Shown in pieces: positions 1 to 7,038 of a stretch of DNA of 64,000 bases. The notes under the pieces are model-generated. The model had not been told where the DNA came from and ran no database searches. It was given only the letters and a program-made list of their open reading frames with translations. The position numbers were made by a program, and so were the translations under genes. The stretch comes from Microbacterium paraoxydans (GTDB taxonomy: Bacteria; Actinomycetota; Actinomycetes; Actinomycetales; Microbacteriaceae). Location of the stretch: the NCBI RefSeq assembly GCF_020524545.1, contig NZ_JAIVLG010000004.1, positions 310,001 through 374,000 of the forward strand. Reading direction: 5' to 3'. Every line of letters begins with the position of its first letter. Position 1 is the first letter of the stretch.

Positions 1-439
1 GCAGGAAATTCGAGACGCCGATCTGCCGCACGACGCCGCGGGACTGTGCGTCGACGAGGGCGGTCCACGCCTGCACGTACTCGTCCTGGCTGGGGTTCGG
101 CCAGTGGATGAGGTGCAGGTCCGTGATGTCGAGTCCCAGCCGCGAGCGGCTCTCCTCGATGCTGTCGCGAGCCTTGTCCGATGGGTGATGACGGCCGGGG
201 AGCTTCGTCGTGACGATGATCTCCGAGCGGTCCACGTCCGCGGCGGCGACTCCTCGTCCGACCGAGCCTTCGTTCTCGTAGTTGAAGGCCGTGTCGACGA
301 GTCGGTATCCCGCAGCGATGCCCCCGGCGACGGCATCCGCTCCGCGATCGCCGTTGAGTCGATAGGTGCCGAGGCCGATGGCCGGGAGGACGAAGCCATT
401 GTGCGCAGTGAACGAGGGGACGACAGGTCGAGTGGTCAC
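1..439 (-). CDS. Aldo/keto reductase, N-terminal part (gene runs off the left edge)
   Basis: NADPH-dependent aldo/keto reductase, a cytosolic TIM-barrel oxidoreductase of carbonyl compounds. About 146 N-terminal residues are present and the C-terminus lies outside the window. The GTG start at 439 is preceded by AGAAGGAG. The family tetrad is readable: Asp49 and Tyr54 in DTAFNYENE, Lys79 in TTKLPGRHH and His112 in HLIHWPNP. The segment ends in VVRQIGVSNFL, which is typical of the family. The substrate cannot be told from the sequence. It is divergent from the SEC-C protein at 482. Family assignment is secure; the physiological role is unknown. Confidence 0.93.
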   Translation of the reverse strand, partial: MTTRPVVPSFTAHNGFVLPAIGLGTYRLNGDRGADAVAGGIAAGYRLVDTAFNYENEGSVGRGVAAADVDRSEIIVTTKLPGRHHPSDKARDSIEESRSRLGLDITDLHLIHWPNPSQDEYVQAWTALVDAQSRGVVRQIGVSNFL

Positions 440-469
440 GATTCTCCTTCTGGGCGTTTTCCCCGAGCG

Positions 470-475
470 TACGCT
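470..475 (+). promoter_or_regulatory. Predicted -10 element of the SEC-C protein gene
   Basis: TACGCT lies 6 nt before the ATG at 482, where a transcript would begin at or next to the start codon. GGAGG also lies in the spacer, so a short leader is possible. No convincing -35 is seen. Confidence 0.4.
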
Positions 476-481
476 GGAGGG

Positions 482-904
482 ATGACAAAGGACGCTGACA
501 CGGCGGCGGATGGCGTCTCGGTAACGGACTCTTCGCGATGCCCGTGCTCCTCCGGTGAGGTCTTCGGTCACTGCTGCGCCCCTCTGCTCGGCGGGGCACC
601 CGCTCCGACCGCGGAGCGTCTCATGCGCTCGCGCTACACGGCGTTCTGTCTCGCGGATGAGGAGTATCTGCTGCGGACCTGGCACCCGACGACGAGGCCG
701 AGGGCGGTCGAGTCGGACCCGGACCTTCGCTGGCGGCGCTTGATCGTGCTCGACCGCTCGGCGGGCGGTCCCTTCGATCGGGAGGGTGTCGTGGAGTTCG
801 AGGCGTTCTGGTGTCAGGGCGCGGAGCGAGGCTCACTGCGCGAGCGCAGCCGCTTCGTGCGCGAGGAGCGACAGTGGCTCTACGTCGACGGAGATGTCAG
901 CTGA
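482..904 (+). CDS. YchJ-like (UPF0225) SEC-C motif protein
   Basis: Small 140-residue protein of the YchJ/UPF0225 family. An N-terminal SEC-C zinc motif is visible as CPCSSGEVFGHCC around residues 21-33. It is followed by an NTF2-like domain with the family signatures LMRSRYTAF, YLLRTWHP and FEAFW. SEC-C motifs bind zinc and mediate protein contacts, for example in SecA. The function of the stand-alone family is not established. The ATG at 482 is chosen because the reading frame upstream has no family similarity and a -10-like hexamer sits just before it. The next gene starts 37 bp downstream and may have its own promoter. Confidence 0.88.
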   Translation: MTKDADTAADGVSVTDSSRCPCSSGEVFGHCCAPLLGGAPAPTAERLMRSRYTAFCLADEEYLLRTWHPTTRPRAVESDPDLRWRRLIVLDRSAGGPFDREGVVEFEAFWCQGAERGSLRERSRFVREERQWLYVDGDVS

Positions 905-927
905 TGGGCGGACGTCGCCGTTGCGAC

Positions 928-933
928 TACATT
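928..933 (+). promoter_or_regulatory. Predicted -10 element, leaderless start of the zinc-ribbon protein
   Basis: TACATT is followed by 7 nt and then the GTG at 941. There is no Shine-Dalgarno sequence in the spacer, so a leaderless transcript is predicted. Confidence 0.45.
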
Positions 934-940
934 TGAGAGC

Positions 941-1675
941 GTGAACGCCAGCCCCGAGAACCAGCGCACCCTGCTCGACATCGCCGACCTGGACCGGCGC
1001 ATCGCACAGGCGGAGCGTGCGCGAACGAAGCCGAGTCAGGCGGGCCGGATCACCGAACTCGTCGCGATCCGTCAGGAGCAGCTCCGCGAGCTGACCGCAC
1101 TGACCGGCACTCGTGACGACGTGCGTACCGAGCTGGCGCGGATCGAGTCCGATGTCGCGGTCGTCGCGGCACGTCGGAACCGCGACGCGGAGCGTCTCGC
1201 GACGGCGACGAATCCGAAGGACGCGCAGGCTCTCGAGCATGAATTGGCGAGTCTCGCCAAGCGGCAGAGCGATCTCGAAGACGCACAGCTCGACGTGATG
1301 GGCCGGCTCGAAGAGGCCGAGGCCGGTGTTGCCGCGCAGCAGGCGCTGCTGGCGACGACCACCGCGGAGGGCACGACGCTCACCGCCGAGGCGAAGGCCG
1401 ATGTCGCGGCGGCGACCGATCTGGGAAGTCAGCTCGCTCGCGACCGTGCGGCGGTGGCCGAGGGGGTGCCGCCGCAGCTGCTGGCCGAGTACACGCGCCG
1501 CGCGGCCAACAGTGCGGGCGCGGCGTTGCTCACCCGCGGAACTTGCGAAGGCTGCCGCATCCTGCTCCCCAGCACCGACCTGAATGACATCCGTCGTGCG
1601 GCGGATGACCTCGTGGTGTCGTGCCCCGAGTGCGGGTGCATCCTGGTTCGCACCGAGGAGTCCGGGCTCGCATGA
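941..1675 (+). CDS. Coiled-coil protein with C-terminal C4 zinc ribbon (DUF164 type)
   Basis: Protein of 244 residues. Residues about 5-180 are almost entirely Ala/Glu/Leu/Arg-rich heptad-like sequence, predicting a long antiparallel coiled coil. A C-terminal zinc ribbon follows, with CEGCRI and, about 24 residues on, CPECGCIL. This is the architecture of the conserved zinc-ribbon/DUF164 family common in actinobacteria, often beside Nif3-like or RNase H-like genes. No enzymatic function is established. The GTG start is supported by the -10 hexamer 7 nt upstream and by the N-terminal sequence NQRTLLDIADLD. It probably forms a unit with the polymerase gene, whose GTG lies 22 bp beyond the stop. 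Confidence 0.85.
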   Translation: MNASPENQRTLLDIADLDRRIAQAERARTKPSQAGRITELVAIRQEQLRELTALTGTRDDVRTELARIESDVAVVAARRNRDAERLATATNPKDAQALEHELASLAKRQSDLEDAQLDVMGRLEEAEAGVAAQQALLATTTAEGTTLTAEAKADVAAATDLGSQLARDRAAVAEGVPPQLLAEYTRRAANSAGAALLTRGTCEGCRILLPSTDLNDIRRAADDLVVSCPECGCILVRTEESGLA

Positions 1676-1685
1676 GCGGCGCCCG

Positions 1686-1691
1686 TACGCT
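1686..1691 (+). promoter_or_regulatory. Predicted -10 element before the polymerase gene
   Basis: TACGCT stands 6 nt before the GTG at 1698 and no Shine-Dalgarno sequence is seen. This suggests an additional leaderless start inside the unit. Confidence 0.4.
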
Positions 1692-1697
1692 CGGCTC

Positions 1698-3398
1698 GTG
1701 ACGGCGCCGGCATCGGGTGTGGAACGGCGTATCGCGCTGATCTCGGTCGGGCCGCGCGACTACGTCGCGATCGAACTCGATGCTGACGACGAAGAGCAAC
1801 GCCGCACGCCGTTGCGTGCGGACGACCTCGTGGACTGGGCGCGCTCCGTCGAGGCTTCCGATGCGCCGCGATGGGTCATGCGGTCCGCCGCGGAGATGTA
1901 TGCCCTTCTTCTCGCTGGAGGGGTGCGCGTCGCGCGCAGTCACGACCTGGTGCTCTGCCACGCGATCTTGCGCGACACCGCCTCGGTGGCGACGCCGCTG
2001 CCCGCATCCCCCGAGTGGGAGCGTCGCGAGTCGGCCACGGCGACGCCTTCGCTGTTCGATGTGTTCGAGGAGGGCCGAGGTGACGATGCGATCTCGACGA
2101 CGCTCGATCAATACCGTGCGCAGCGCCGGGTGATCGCGTCTGCCCCGGATGGACGACTGACGTTGCTGTGCGCCGCGGAGTCGGCGGGAGGGCTCATCGC
2201 TGAGGAGATGCGGGTTGCGGGATTGCCCTGGGACGAGAGCGTGCACGATGCGATCCTGACCGACACGCTCGGCACCCGTCCGGTCGCCGGAGGTGTGCCG
2301 AGTCGGATGGTCGAGCTCGGCGACCGCGTGCGCGACCTCCTGGGAGACGCATCGCTTCACCTCGACAGTCAGCAGAAGCTGCTCCGTGCGCTGCACCGCG
2401 TGGGGGTGCAGGTCGAGTCCACCAGCCGGTGGGAGCTCGCCGAGCAGGACCACCCGGTCGTCGCGCCGCTGCTCGCGTACAAGAAGCTGTCGCGGCTGCT
2501 GAGCGCCAATGGCTGGTCCTGGCTCGCAGAGTGGGTGCATGACGGGCGGTTCCGTCCGGTCTACATCCCCGGCGGCGTCGTCACCGGACGCTGGGCATCG
2601 GCGGGCGGAGGGGCGCTGCAGCTGCCGCGTAACCTTCGTCCAGCGGTGCGTGCGGATCCCGGATGGGCCCTGGTGGTGGCTGATGTGGCGCAGCTGGAGC
2701 CCCGCATGCTCGCAGCGATGGCCTCCGACGAGGAGATGGCGCTCGCGGCGCGGGGGAGCGACCTGTACGCGGGTGTCGTCGCCTCCGGTGCGGTCGCGAC
2801 TCGTGAAGAGGCGAAGTATGCGGTCCTGGGCGCGATGTACGGCGCGACGACGGGAGACAGCGGACGGTTGGTGCCGCGCTTGCGCAAGGTCTATCCGCGC
2901 GCAATGGCGCTGGTCGACGCTGCGGCACGCACGGGAGAGGACGGCGGGATCGTGTCCACCTGGCTCGGTCGATCGTCGCCACGTCCGTCGTCGGAGTGGA
3001 TGCATCTGCAGTCGGAGGCGACGGGGGCGGATGCCGATCCGACGGTCGTTTCGCTCGCCCGCCGAAGAGCACGCGATTGGGGGCGGTTCACGCGCAACTT
3101 CGTGGTGCAGGGTACCGCCGCGGAATGGTCACTCATCTGGCTCGCCGAGATTCGTCATCGCCTGCGGCAGATCCCGGAGGTGTCCACCGCGGCCACAGCC
3201 TCCGGTCCATTCGCTCGCGTGCCGCACCTCGCCTTCTTCCTCCACGACGAAGTCATCCTGCACGTCCCGCAGGAACACGCGGATTCGGCGGCCGAGGCCG
3301 TCCGGGAGGCCGCAGCCGTCGCGACGACCAGACTCTTCGGCTCGTTCCCGATCGACGTGCCCCTCGATCTGCGCGTGGCCGAGTCCGCGGAGAAGTAG
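1698..3398 (+). CDS. Family A DNA polymerase with putative 3'-5' exonuclease region (PolA-like, no 5' nuclease)
   Basis: Protein of 566 residues, much shorter than DNA polymerase I (about 900) because the 5' nuclease domain is absent. The C-terminal half carries family A polymerase motifs: motif A as DVAQLEPRM near residue 330, motif B as EEAKYAVLGAMYG near 375, and motif C as HDEVILHVP near 515. The two catalytic aspartates of motifs A and C are present. The N-terminal half aligns only loosely with a proofreading domain, and I cannot identify its metal ligands with confidence. Actinobacterial genomes usually carry this in addition to polA, so a repair or backup role is likely. It ends 35 bp before rnpB. 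Confidence 0.88.
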   Translation: MTAPASGVERRIALISVGPRDYVAIELDADDEEQRRTPLRADDLVDWARSVEASDAPRWVMRSAAEMYALLLAGGVRVARSHDLVLCHAILRDTASVATPLPASPEWERRESATATPSLFDVFEEGRGDDAISTTLDQYRAQRRVIASAPDGRLTLLCAAESAGGLIAEEMRVAGLPWDESVHDAILTDTLGTRPVAGGVPSRMVELGDRVRDLLGDASLHLDSQQKLLRALHRVGVQVESTSRWELAEQDHPVVAPLLAYKKLSRLLSANGWSWLAEWVHDGRFRPVYIPGGVVTGRWASAGGGALQLPRNLRPAVRADPGWALVVADVAQLEPRMLAAMASDEEMALAARGSDLYAGVVASGAVATREEAKYAVLGAMYGATTGDSGRLVPRLRKVYPRAMALVDAAARTGEDGGIVSTWLGRSSPRPSSEWMHLQSEATGADADPTVVSLARRRARDWGRFTRNFVVQGTAAEWSLIWLAEIRHRLRQIPEVSTAATASGPFARVPHLAFFLHDEVILHVPQEHADSAAEAVREAAAVATTRLFGSFPIDVPLDLRVAESAEK

Positions 3399-3421
3399 CG
3401 AGAGCGCTCACGGGGAGAAAG

Positions 3422-3427
3422 TAGACT
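3422..3427 (+). promoter_or_regulatory. Predicted -10 element of rnpB
   Basis: TAGACT ends 6 nt before position 3434, where the P1 helix of RNase P RNA begins. The spacing fits transcription starting at the mature 5' end. The -35 region is poor. Confidence 0.5.
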
Positions 3428-3433
3428 GGCTAC

Positions 3434-3796
3434 GCGAATGGGTCGACTGGACGGTCGCGTTGCGGGAAACCGCACCGAGGAACGTCCGGGCTCCACAGGG
3501 CAGGACGGTGGGTAACGCCCACCCGGAGCAATCCGCGAGAAAGTGCCACAGAGAGTAGACCGCCCCGCGAGGGGTAAGGGTGAAAGGGTGGTGTAAGAGA
3601 CCACCGGGGGCCATGGTGACAAGGCCCGCCAGGTAAACCTCGTCCGGAGCAAGGTCAGACAGAGGATGTTGACGCGGCTCGCCGAGTCCTCGGGTAGACC
3701 GCTAGAGTGCCACGGCAACGTGTCGCCGAGAGAGATGACCGTCGAAGGGGCGAAGAACCCCGGAACAGAACCCGGCGTACAGGTCGGCCCATTCGC
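3434..3796 (+). ncRNA. rnpB: RNase P RNA (rnpB), bacterial type A
   Basis: Catalytic RNA of ribonuclease P, which matures tRNA 5' ends. The 5' GCGAATGGG at 3434 pairs with CCCATTCGC ending at 3796 to form helix P1. The conserved core segment GAGGAACGTCCGGGCTCC begins near 3477. It is followed by CACAGGGCAGGACGGTGGGT, then AAGTGCCACAGAGAGTAGAC and, near the 3' end, the universal ACAGAACCCGGCGTACAGG. Length is about 363 nt, within the usual 350-420 range. The core block with AAC rather than AAA is as I recall it from other actinobacteria. Exact ends are inferred from P1 pairing. Confidence 0.95.
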
Positions 3797-3948
3797 ATGA
3801 ACGAGATCTGATCAGGTCTCCTTCCGCCCGGCCCCCGGCGGCGTCCCGGAGCGTTGTCTTCCGGGGAGGGAGCGCCGGCGCGCGGCGAACCGCACCGCCT
3901 AGGCTCGGAGTATGCAGCCCGGAAAGACACGCCCATGAGGTCTACTCC

Positions 3949-4626
3949 ATGAGAGATGTGACACGACGGGGTCTGGCCTTGTCCGTGGTGCTCAGCGGCG
4001 TCGCGGGCTACGTCGATGCGATCGGGTTCATCGACACAGGGGGCTTCTTCGTCTCCTTCATGAGCGGCAACTCGACCCAGGCCGGTGTGGACATCCTCGA
4101 GCAGGGACTGGGGGCGTCGCTTCTGCCTTTGACGCTGGTCGTCGCTTTCGTTCTGGGCGTCGCCGTCGGCGCGATGATCGGCGGGAACGGCCGACGGCGC
4201 GCCTGGGCGGTGGCGGCCTCCGCATCCGTCGTCGCTCTGAGCGCAGTCTTCGCTGCGGTCGTCCCGACGAGCGCGGTCCGGTTCTGGATGCTGGCTTTCG
4301 CCATGGGGGCGCTGAACACCCTGTACCTGTCAGACGGACGCGCGCGCGTCGCCATCACGTATGCGACCGGCACGTTGGTGAGTCTGGGGCTCGCGGTCGC
4401 GGAGCTGCTCACGGGGCGTTCCGCATCCGCCTGGCGCCGCCCTCTCCTGCTGTGGGGATCGCTCGCAGGCGGCGCGGTGGTCGGTGCCGCGGCGCATCGG
4501 CTCGGAAGCGGGCCCGCACTGCTCCTCGCCGCCATCGCACTCGCCGCCGCAGGTGCGGGTCTGGCGATGAAGCCCCGCGTTCGACGGGAACGGCCGGACG
4601 CGGAGACGGGTGGACGGAGGGCTTGA
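3949..4626 (+). CDS. DUF1275 (YoaK-like) integral membrane protein
   Basis: Hydrophobic protein of 225 residues with about six predicted membrane segments. The family signature sits in the first 45 residues: SGVAGYVDAIGFID followed by FVSFMSGNSTQ. DUF1275 proteins are widespread membrane proteins without a defined substrate. The ATG at 3949 has GAGG about 10 nt upstream. An earlier in-frame start is unlikely because the signature already begins close to this N-terminus. It stands alone between rnpB and the convergent ppgK gene. Confidence 0.88.
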   Translation: MRDVTRRGLALSVVLSGVAGYVDAIGFIDTGGFFVSFMSGNSTQAGVDILEQGLGASLLPLTLVVAFVLGVAVGAMIGGNGRRRAWAVAASASVVALSAVFAAVVPTSAVRFWMLAFAMGALNTLYLSDGRARVAITYATGTLVSLGLAVAELLTGRSASAWRRPLLLWGSLAGGAVVGAAAHRLGSGPALLLAAIALAAAGAGLAMKPRVRRERPDAETGGRRA

Positions 4627-4651
4627 TCTTCGGCGTCGGGACGGGAGGGGA

Positions 4652-5398
4652 TCAGTCGCCGGCGAGAGACGCCGCACCGATGATGCCCGAGTTGTTCCGA
4701 TGGATCGCCGGGACGATGGGCGTCTTCAGGTCGAGCAAGGGGAGGAAGTCCCCGGCGTTCTTCGACACGCCGCCACCGACCACGAACAGGTCGGGGCTGA
4801 ACAGGAACTCGACGTGCGAGTAGAACGCCTGGAGGCGCTCCGCCCACTCGGCCCAGCTGAGGCCTTCGCGCTCGCGTGCCGAGGTCGCGGCGTAGGTCTC
4901 CACCGACTCGTACTGGCGGAAGTTGAGGTGCCCGAGCTCGGTGTTCGGCAGCAGGATGCCGTCGTAGAGAAAGGCGGAGCCGATGCCGGTGCCGAGCGTC
5001 GTGAGCAAGGTGAAGCCGCGCACATCCCTGGCCGCACCATGGCGCGCTTCGGCGACGCCGGCCGCGTCCGCATCGTTCACGAACACGATGTTGCGGCCGA
5101 GGCCGTCGCGGAAGAACCGCTCCGCGTCGAAGTCGATCCATTCCTTCGATACGTTCGCGGCGGAGAGCGTCTTGCCCCGCTTGACGATCGCCGGAAACGC
5201 CACGCCGAGCGGAAGCGTGGACTCATGCACGTCGAGGGTCTTGAGAACCGTCTGCACCGCCACCAGCACATCTTGCGGCGATGCGCCGGCAGGAGTGGGG
5301 ACCCGCACCCGATCCGATGCCATGACACCGTGCTCGAGGTCGACGATTCCCGCTTTGATACCCGTGCCGCCGATGTCGACGCCGATCGCTTTTGCCAT
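4652..5398 (-). CDS. ppgK: Polyphosphate glucokinase (ROK family)
   Basis: Phosphorylates glucose to glucose-6-phosphate with polyphosphate and/or ATP, feeding glycolysis in the cytosol. Protein of 248 residues, the usual PPGK length. The ATP/phosphate-binding loop VDIGGTGIKAG is at residues 7-17. Glucose-site residues are seen in FVNDADAAGVAEA, and the sequence TLGTGIGSAFLYDG follows. The ROK ligand motif is replaced by the shorter GHLNFRQ, as in polyphosphate glucokinases. The ATG at 5398 is favoured over upstream in-frame codons because TAAGCT lies 7 nt before it. It is divergent from the small protein at 5467 and convergent with DUF1275. Confidence 0.93.
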   Translation of the reverse strand: MAKAIGVDIGGTGIKAGIVDLEHGVMASDRVRVPTPAGASPQDVLVAVQTVLKTLDVHESTLPLGVAFPAIVKRGKTLSAANVSKEWIDFDAERFFRDGLGRNIVFVNDADAAGVAEARHGAARDVRGFTLLTTLGTGIGSAFLYDGILLPNTELGHLNFRQYESVETYAATSAREREGLSWAEWAERLQAFYSHVEFLFSPDLFVVGGGVSKNAGDFLPLLDLKTPIVPAIHRNNSGIIGAASLAGD

Positions 5399-5405
5399 GG
5401 GCGAT

Positions 5406-5411
5406 AGCTTA
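5406..5411 (-). promoter_or_regulatory. Predicted -10 element of ppgK (leaderless)
   Basis: On the minus strand TAAGCT is followed by 7 nt and then the ATG at 5398, with no Shine-Dalgarno sequence. This also decides the start codon. Confidence 0.5.
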
Positions 5412-5466
5412 GCGACCGCGGTGCACGCCAGTAGGATCGATGACATCACGTGCAGAAGGGGCAGAC

Positions 5467-5691
5467 ATGACTGACGGTGACCACAAGTACTGGTACAACT
5501 CGCAGACCGGCGAGGTCGAGTTCGGCATGATCTCGCCCTCCATCGATCGGATCGGTCCGTTCGACACGGAGGCGGAAGCCCGCCGCGCCCCCGAGGTGCT
5601 TCGGGAGCGTTCCCGCGCGTGGGCGGAGGAAGAGGCCGTCGAACAGGGCTGGGACGTCAAGGGCGGCGCAAAGGGCCAGGGCGCGGAGTAG
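5467..5691 (+). CDS. Small conserved SPOR-like protein
   Basis: Protein of 74 residues: an aromatic N-terminus (HKYWYNSQTGEVEFG), then IGPFDTEAEARRAPE, which resembles one SPOR repeat, then a charged helix. Similar small proteins are common in actinobacteria and carry no verified function. Some are named SPOR-domain proteins or, doubtfully, methionine aminopeptidase. A TAGGAT hexamer at 5432-5437 and AGAAGGGG before the ATG support the start. It ends 2 bp before glnA2, so it probably forms an operon with glnA2-glnE. Confidence 0.75.
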   Translation: MTDGDHKYWYNSQTGEVEFGMISPSIDRIGPFDTEAEARRAPEVLRERSRAWAEEEAVEQGWDVKGGAKGQGAE

Positions 5692-5693
5692 CC

Positions 5694-7031
5694 ATGGACA
5701 AGCAGAGGGACTTCGTCCTGCGGACGATCGAAGAGCGCGGCGTCAAGTTCGTGCGGCTGTGGTTCACGGACGTCATCGGCACGCTCAAGTCGGTGGCGAT
5801 CGCTCCGGCCGAGGTCGAAGGCGCGTTCGCAGAAGGAATCGGGTTCGACGGCTCCGCCATCGAAGGGCTGACCCGTACGCAGGAGTCCGACCTGCTCGCG
5901 CAGCCTGATCCGACCACGTTCCAGACGCTGCCCTGGCGAGGCGAGATCGATCCGACGGCACGCATGTTCTGTGATCTGACCACGCCCGACGGCCAGCCGG
6001 CCGTCGCCGACCCGCGGCACGTGCTCAAGCGCACGCTCGCGAAGGCCGCGGATGCGGGCTTCACCTTCTACACGCACCCCGAGATCGAGTTCTACCTCCT
6101 CAAGTCGTCGTCGTTCGGCCCGGACGGGCCCGTCCCCGTCGACTCGGCCGGCTACTTCGACAACGTCCCCGGTGGCACCGCGCATGATTTCCGACGTCGC
6201 TCGGTGCGCATGCTGGAAGACCTGGGCATCTCCGTCGAGTTCAGCCACCACGAGGGCGGTCCCGGGCAGAACGAGATCGACCTGCGGTACGCCGATGCGC
6301 TGACGACGGCCGACAACGTGATGACCTTCCGCACCGTGATCAAGGAGGTGGCGATCGAGCAGGGCGTCTACGCGACGTTCATGCCGAAGCCGCTCAGCGG
6401 GCAGCCGGGTAGCGGCATGCACACGCACATGTCCCTCTTCGAAGGCGACCAGAACGCTTTCTACGAAGAGGGGGCCAAGTACCAGCTCTCCAAGACCGGG
6501 CGCCATTTCATCGCAGGCCTGCTGAAGCACGCCAACGAGATCTCCGCGGTCACGAACCAGTTCGTCAACTCGTACAAGCGGCTATGGGGCGGCGACGAGG
6601 CTCCGAGCTTCATCACCTGGGGACACAACAACCGCTCCGCACTCGTGCGCGTGCCCATGTACAAGCCGAACAAGGGGCAGTCGTCACGAGTCGAGTACCG
6701 TGCGCTCGATTCCGCAGCGAACCCGTACCTCGCCTACGCGCTCATGCTCGCGGCCGGGCTGAAGGGCATCGAAGAGGGCTACGAGCTCCCGCCCGAGGCA
6801 GAGGACAACGTGTGGGCGCTCAGCGATGCCGAGCGACGTGCGCTGGGCTATTCGGCTCTGCCGGCGAGCCTCGATCATGCTCTCGAGTACATGGAGGAGT
6901 CGGAGCTCGTCGCCGAGACGCTCGGCGAGCAGGTCTTCAACTATGTGCTGCTCAACAAGCGCAAGGAGTGGGAGGCCTACCGCGGGCAGGTCACCCCGCT
7001 GGAGCTGAAGAACAACCTCGAGCTGCTCTGA
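5694..7031 (+). CDS. glnA2: Glutamine synthetase, type I, GlnA2-like
   Basis: ATP-dependent condensation of ammonia with glutamate to glutamine in the cytosol. Protein of 445 residues, the length of mycobacterial GlnA2 as I recall it, with all synthetase landmarks: FTDVIGTLKSV near the start, GFDGSAIEG, EIEFYLL, the ATP-site block MPKPLSGQPGSGMHTH, and NSYKRLWGGDEAPSF. It lacks the extra segment found before the adenylylation tyrosine in the paralogue at 12291. Instead it reads GYELPPEAEDNVW, so regulation by adenylylation is doubtful. It follows the small protein by 2 bp and precedes glnE by 7 bp. A glnA2-glnE pair is conserved in actinobacteria. Confidence 0.92.
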   Translation: MDKQRDFVLRTIEERGVKFVRLWFTDVIGTLKSVAIAPAEVEGAFAEGIGFDGSAIEGLTRTQESDLLAQPDPTTFQTLPWRGEIDPTARMFCDLTTPDGQPAVADPRHVLKRTLAKAADAGFTFYTHPEIEFYLLKSSSFGPDGPVPVDSAGYFDNVPGGTAHDFRRRSVRMLEDLGISVEFSHHEGGPGQNEIDLRYADALTTADNVMTFRTVIKEVAIEQGVYATFMPKPLSGQPGSGMHTHMSLFEGDQNAFYEEGAKYQLSKTGRHFIAGLLKHANEISAVTNQFVNSYKRLWGGDEAPSFITWGHNNRSALVRVPMYKPNKGQSSRVEYRALDSAANPYLAYALMLAAGLKGIEEGYELPPEAEDNVWALSDAERRALGYSALPASLDHALEYMEESELVAETLGEQVFNYVLLNKRKEWEAYRGQVTPLELKNNLELL

Positions 7032-7038
7032 GTCGCGC

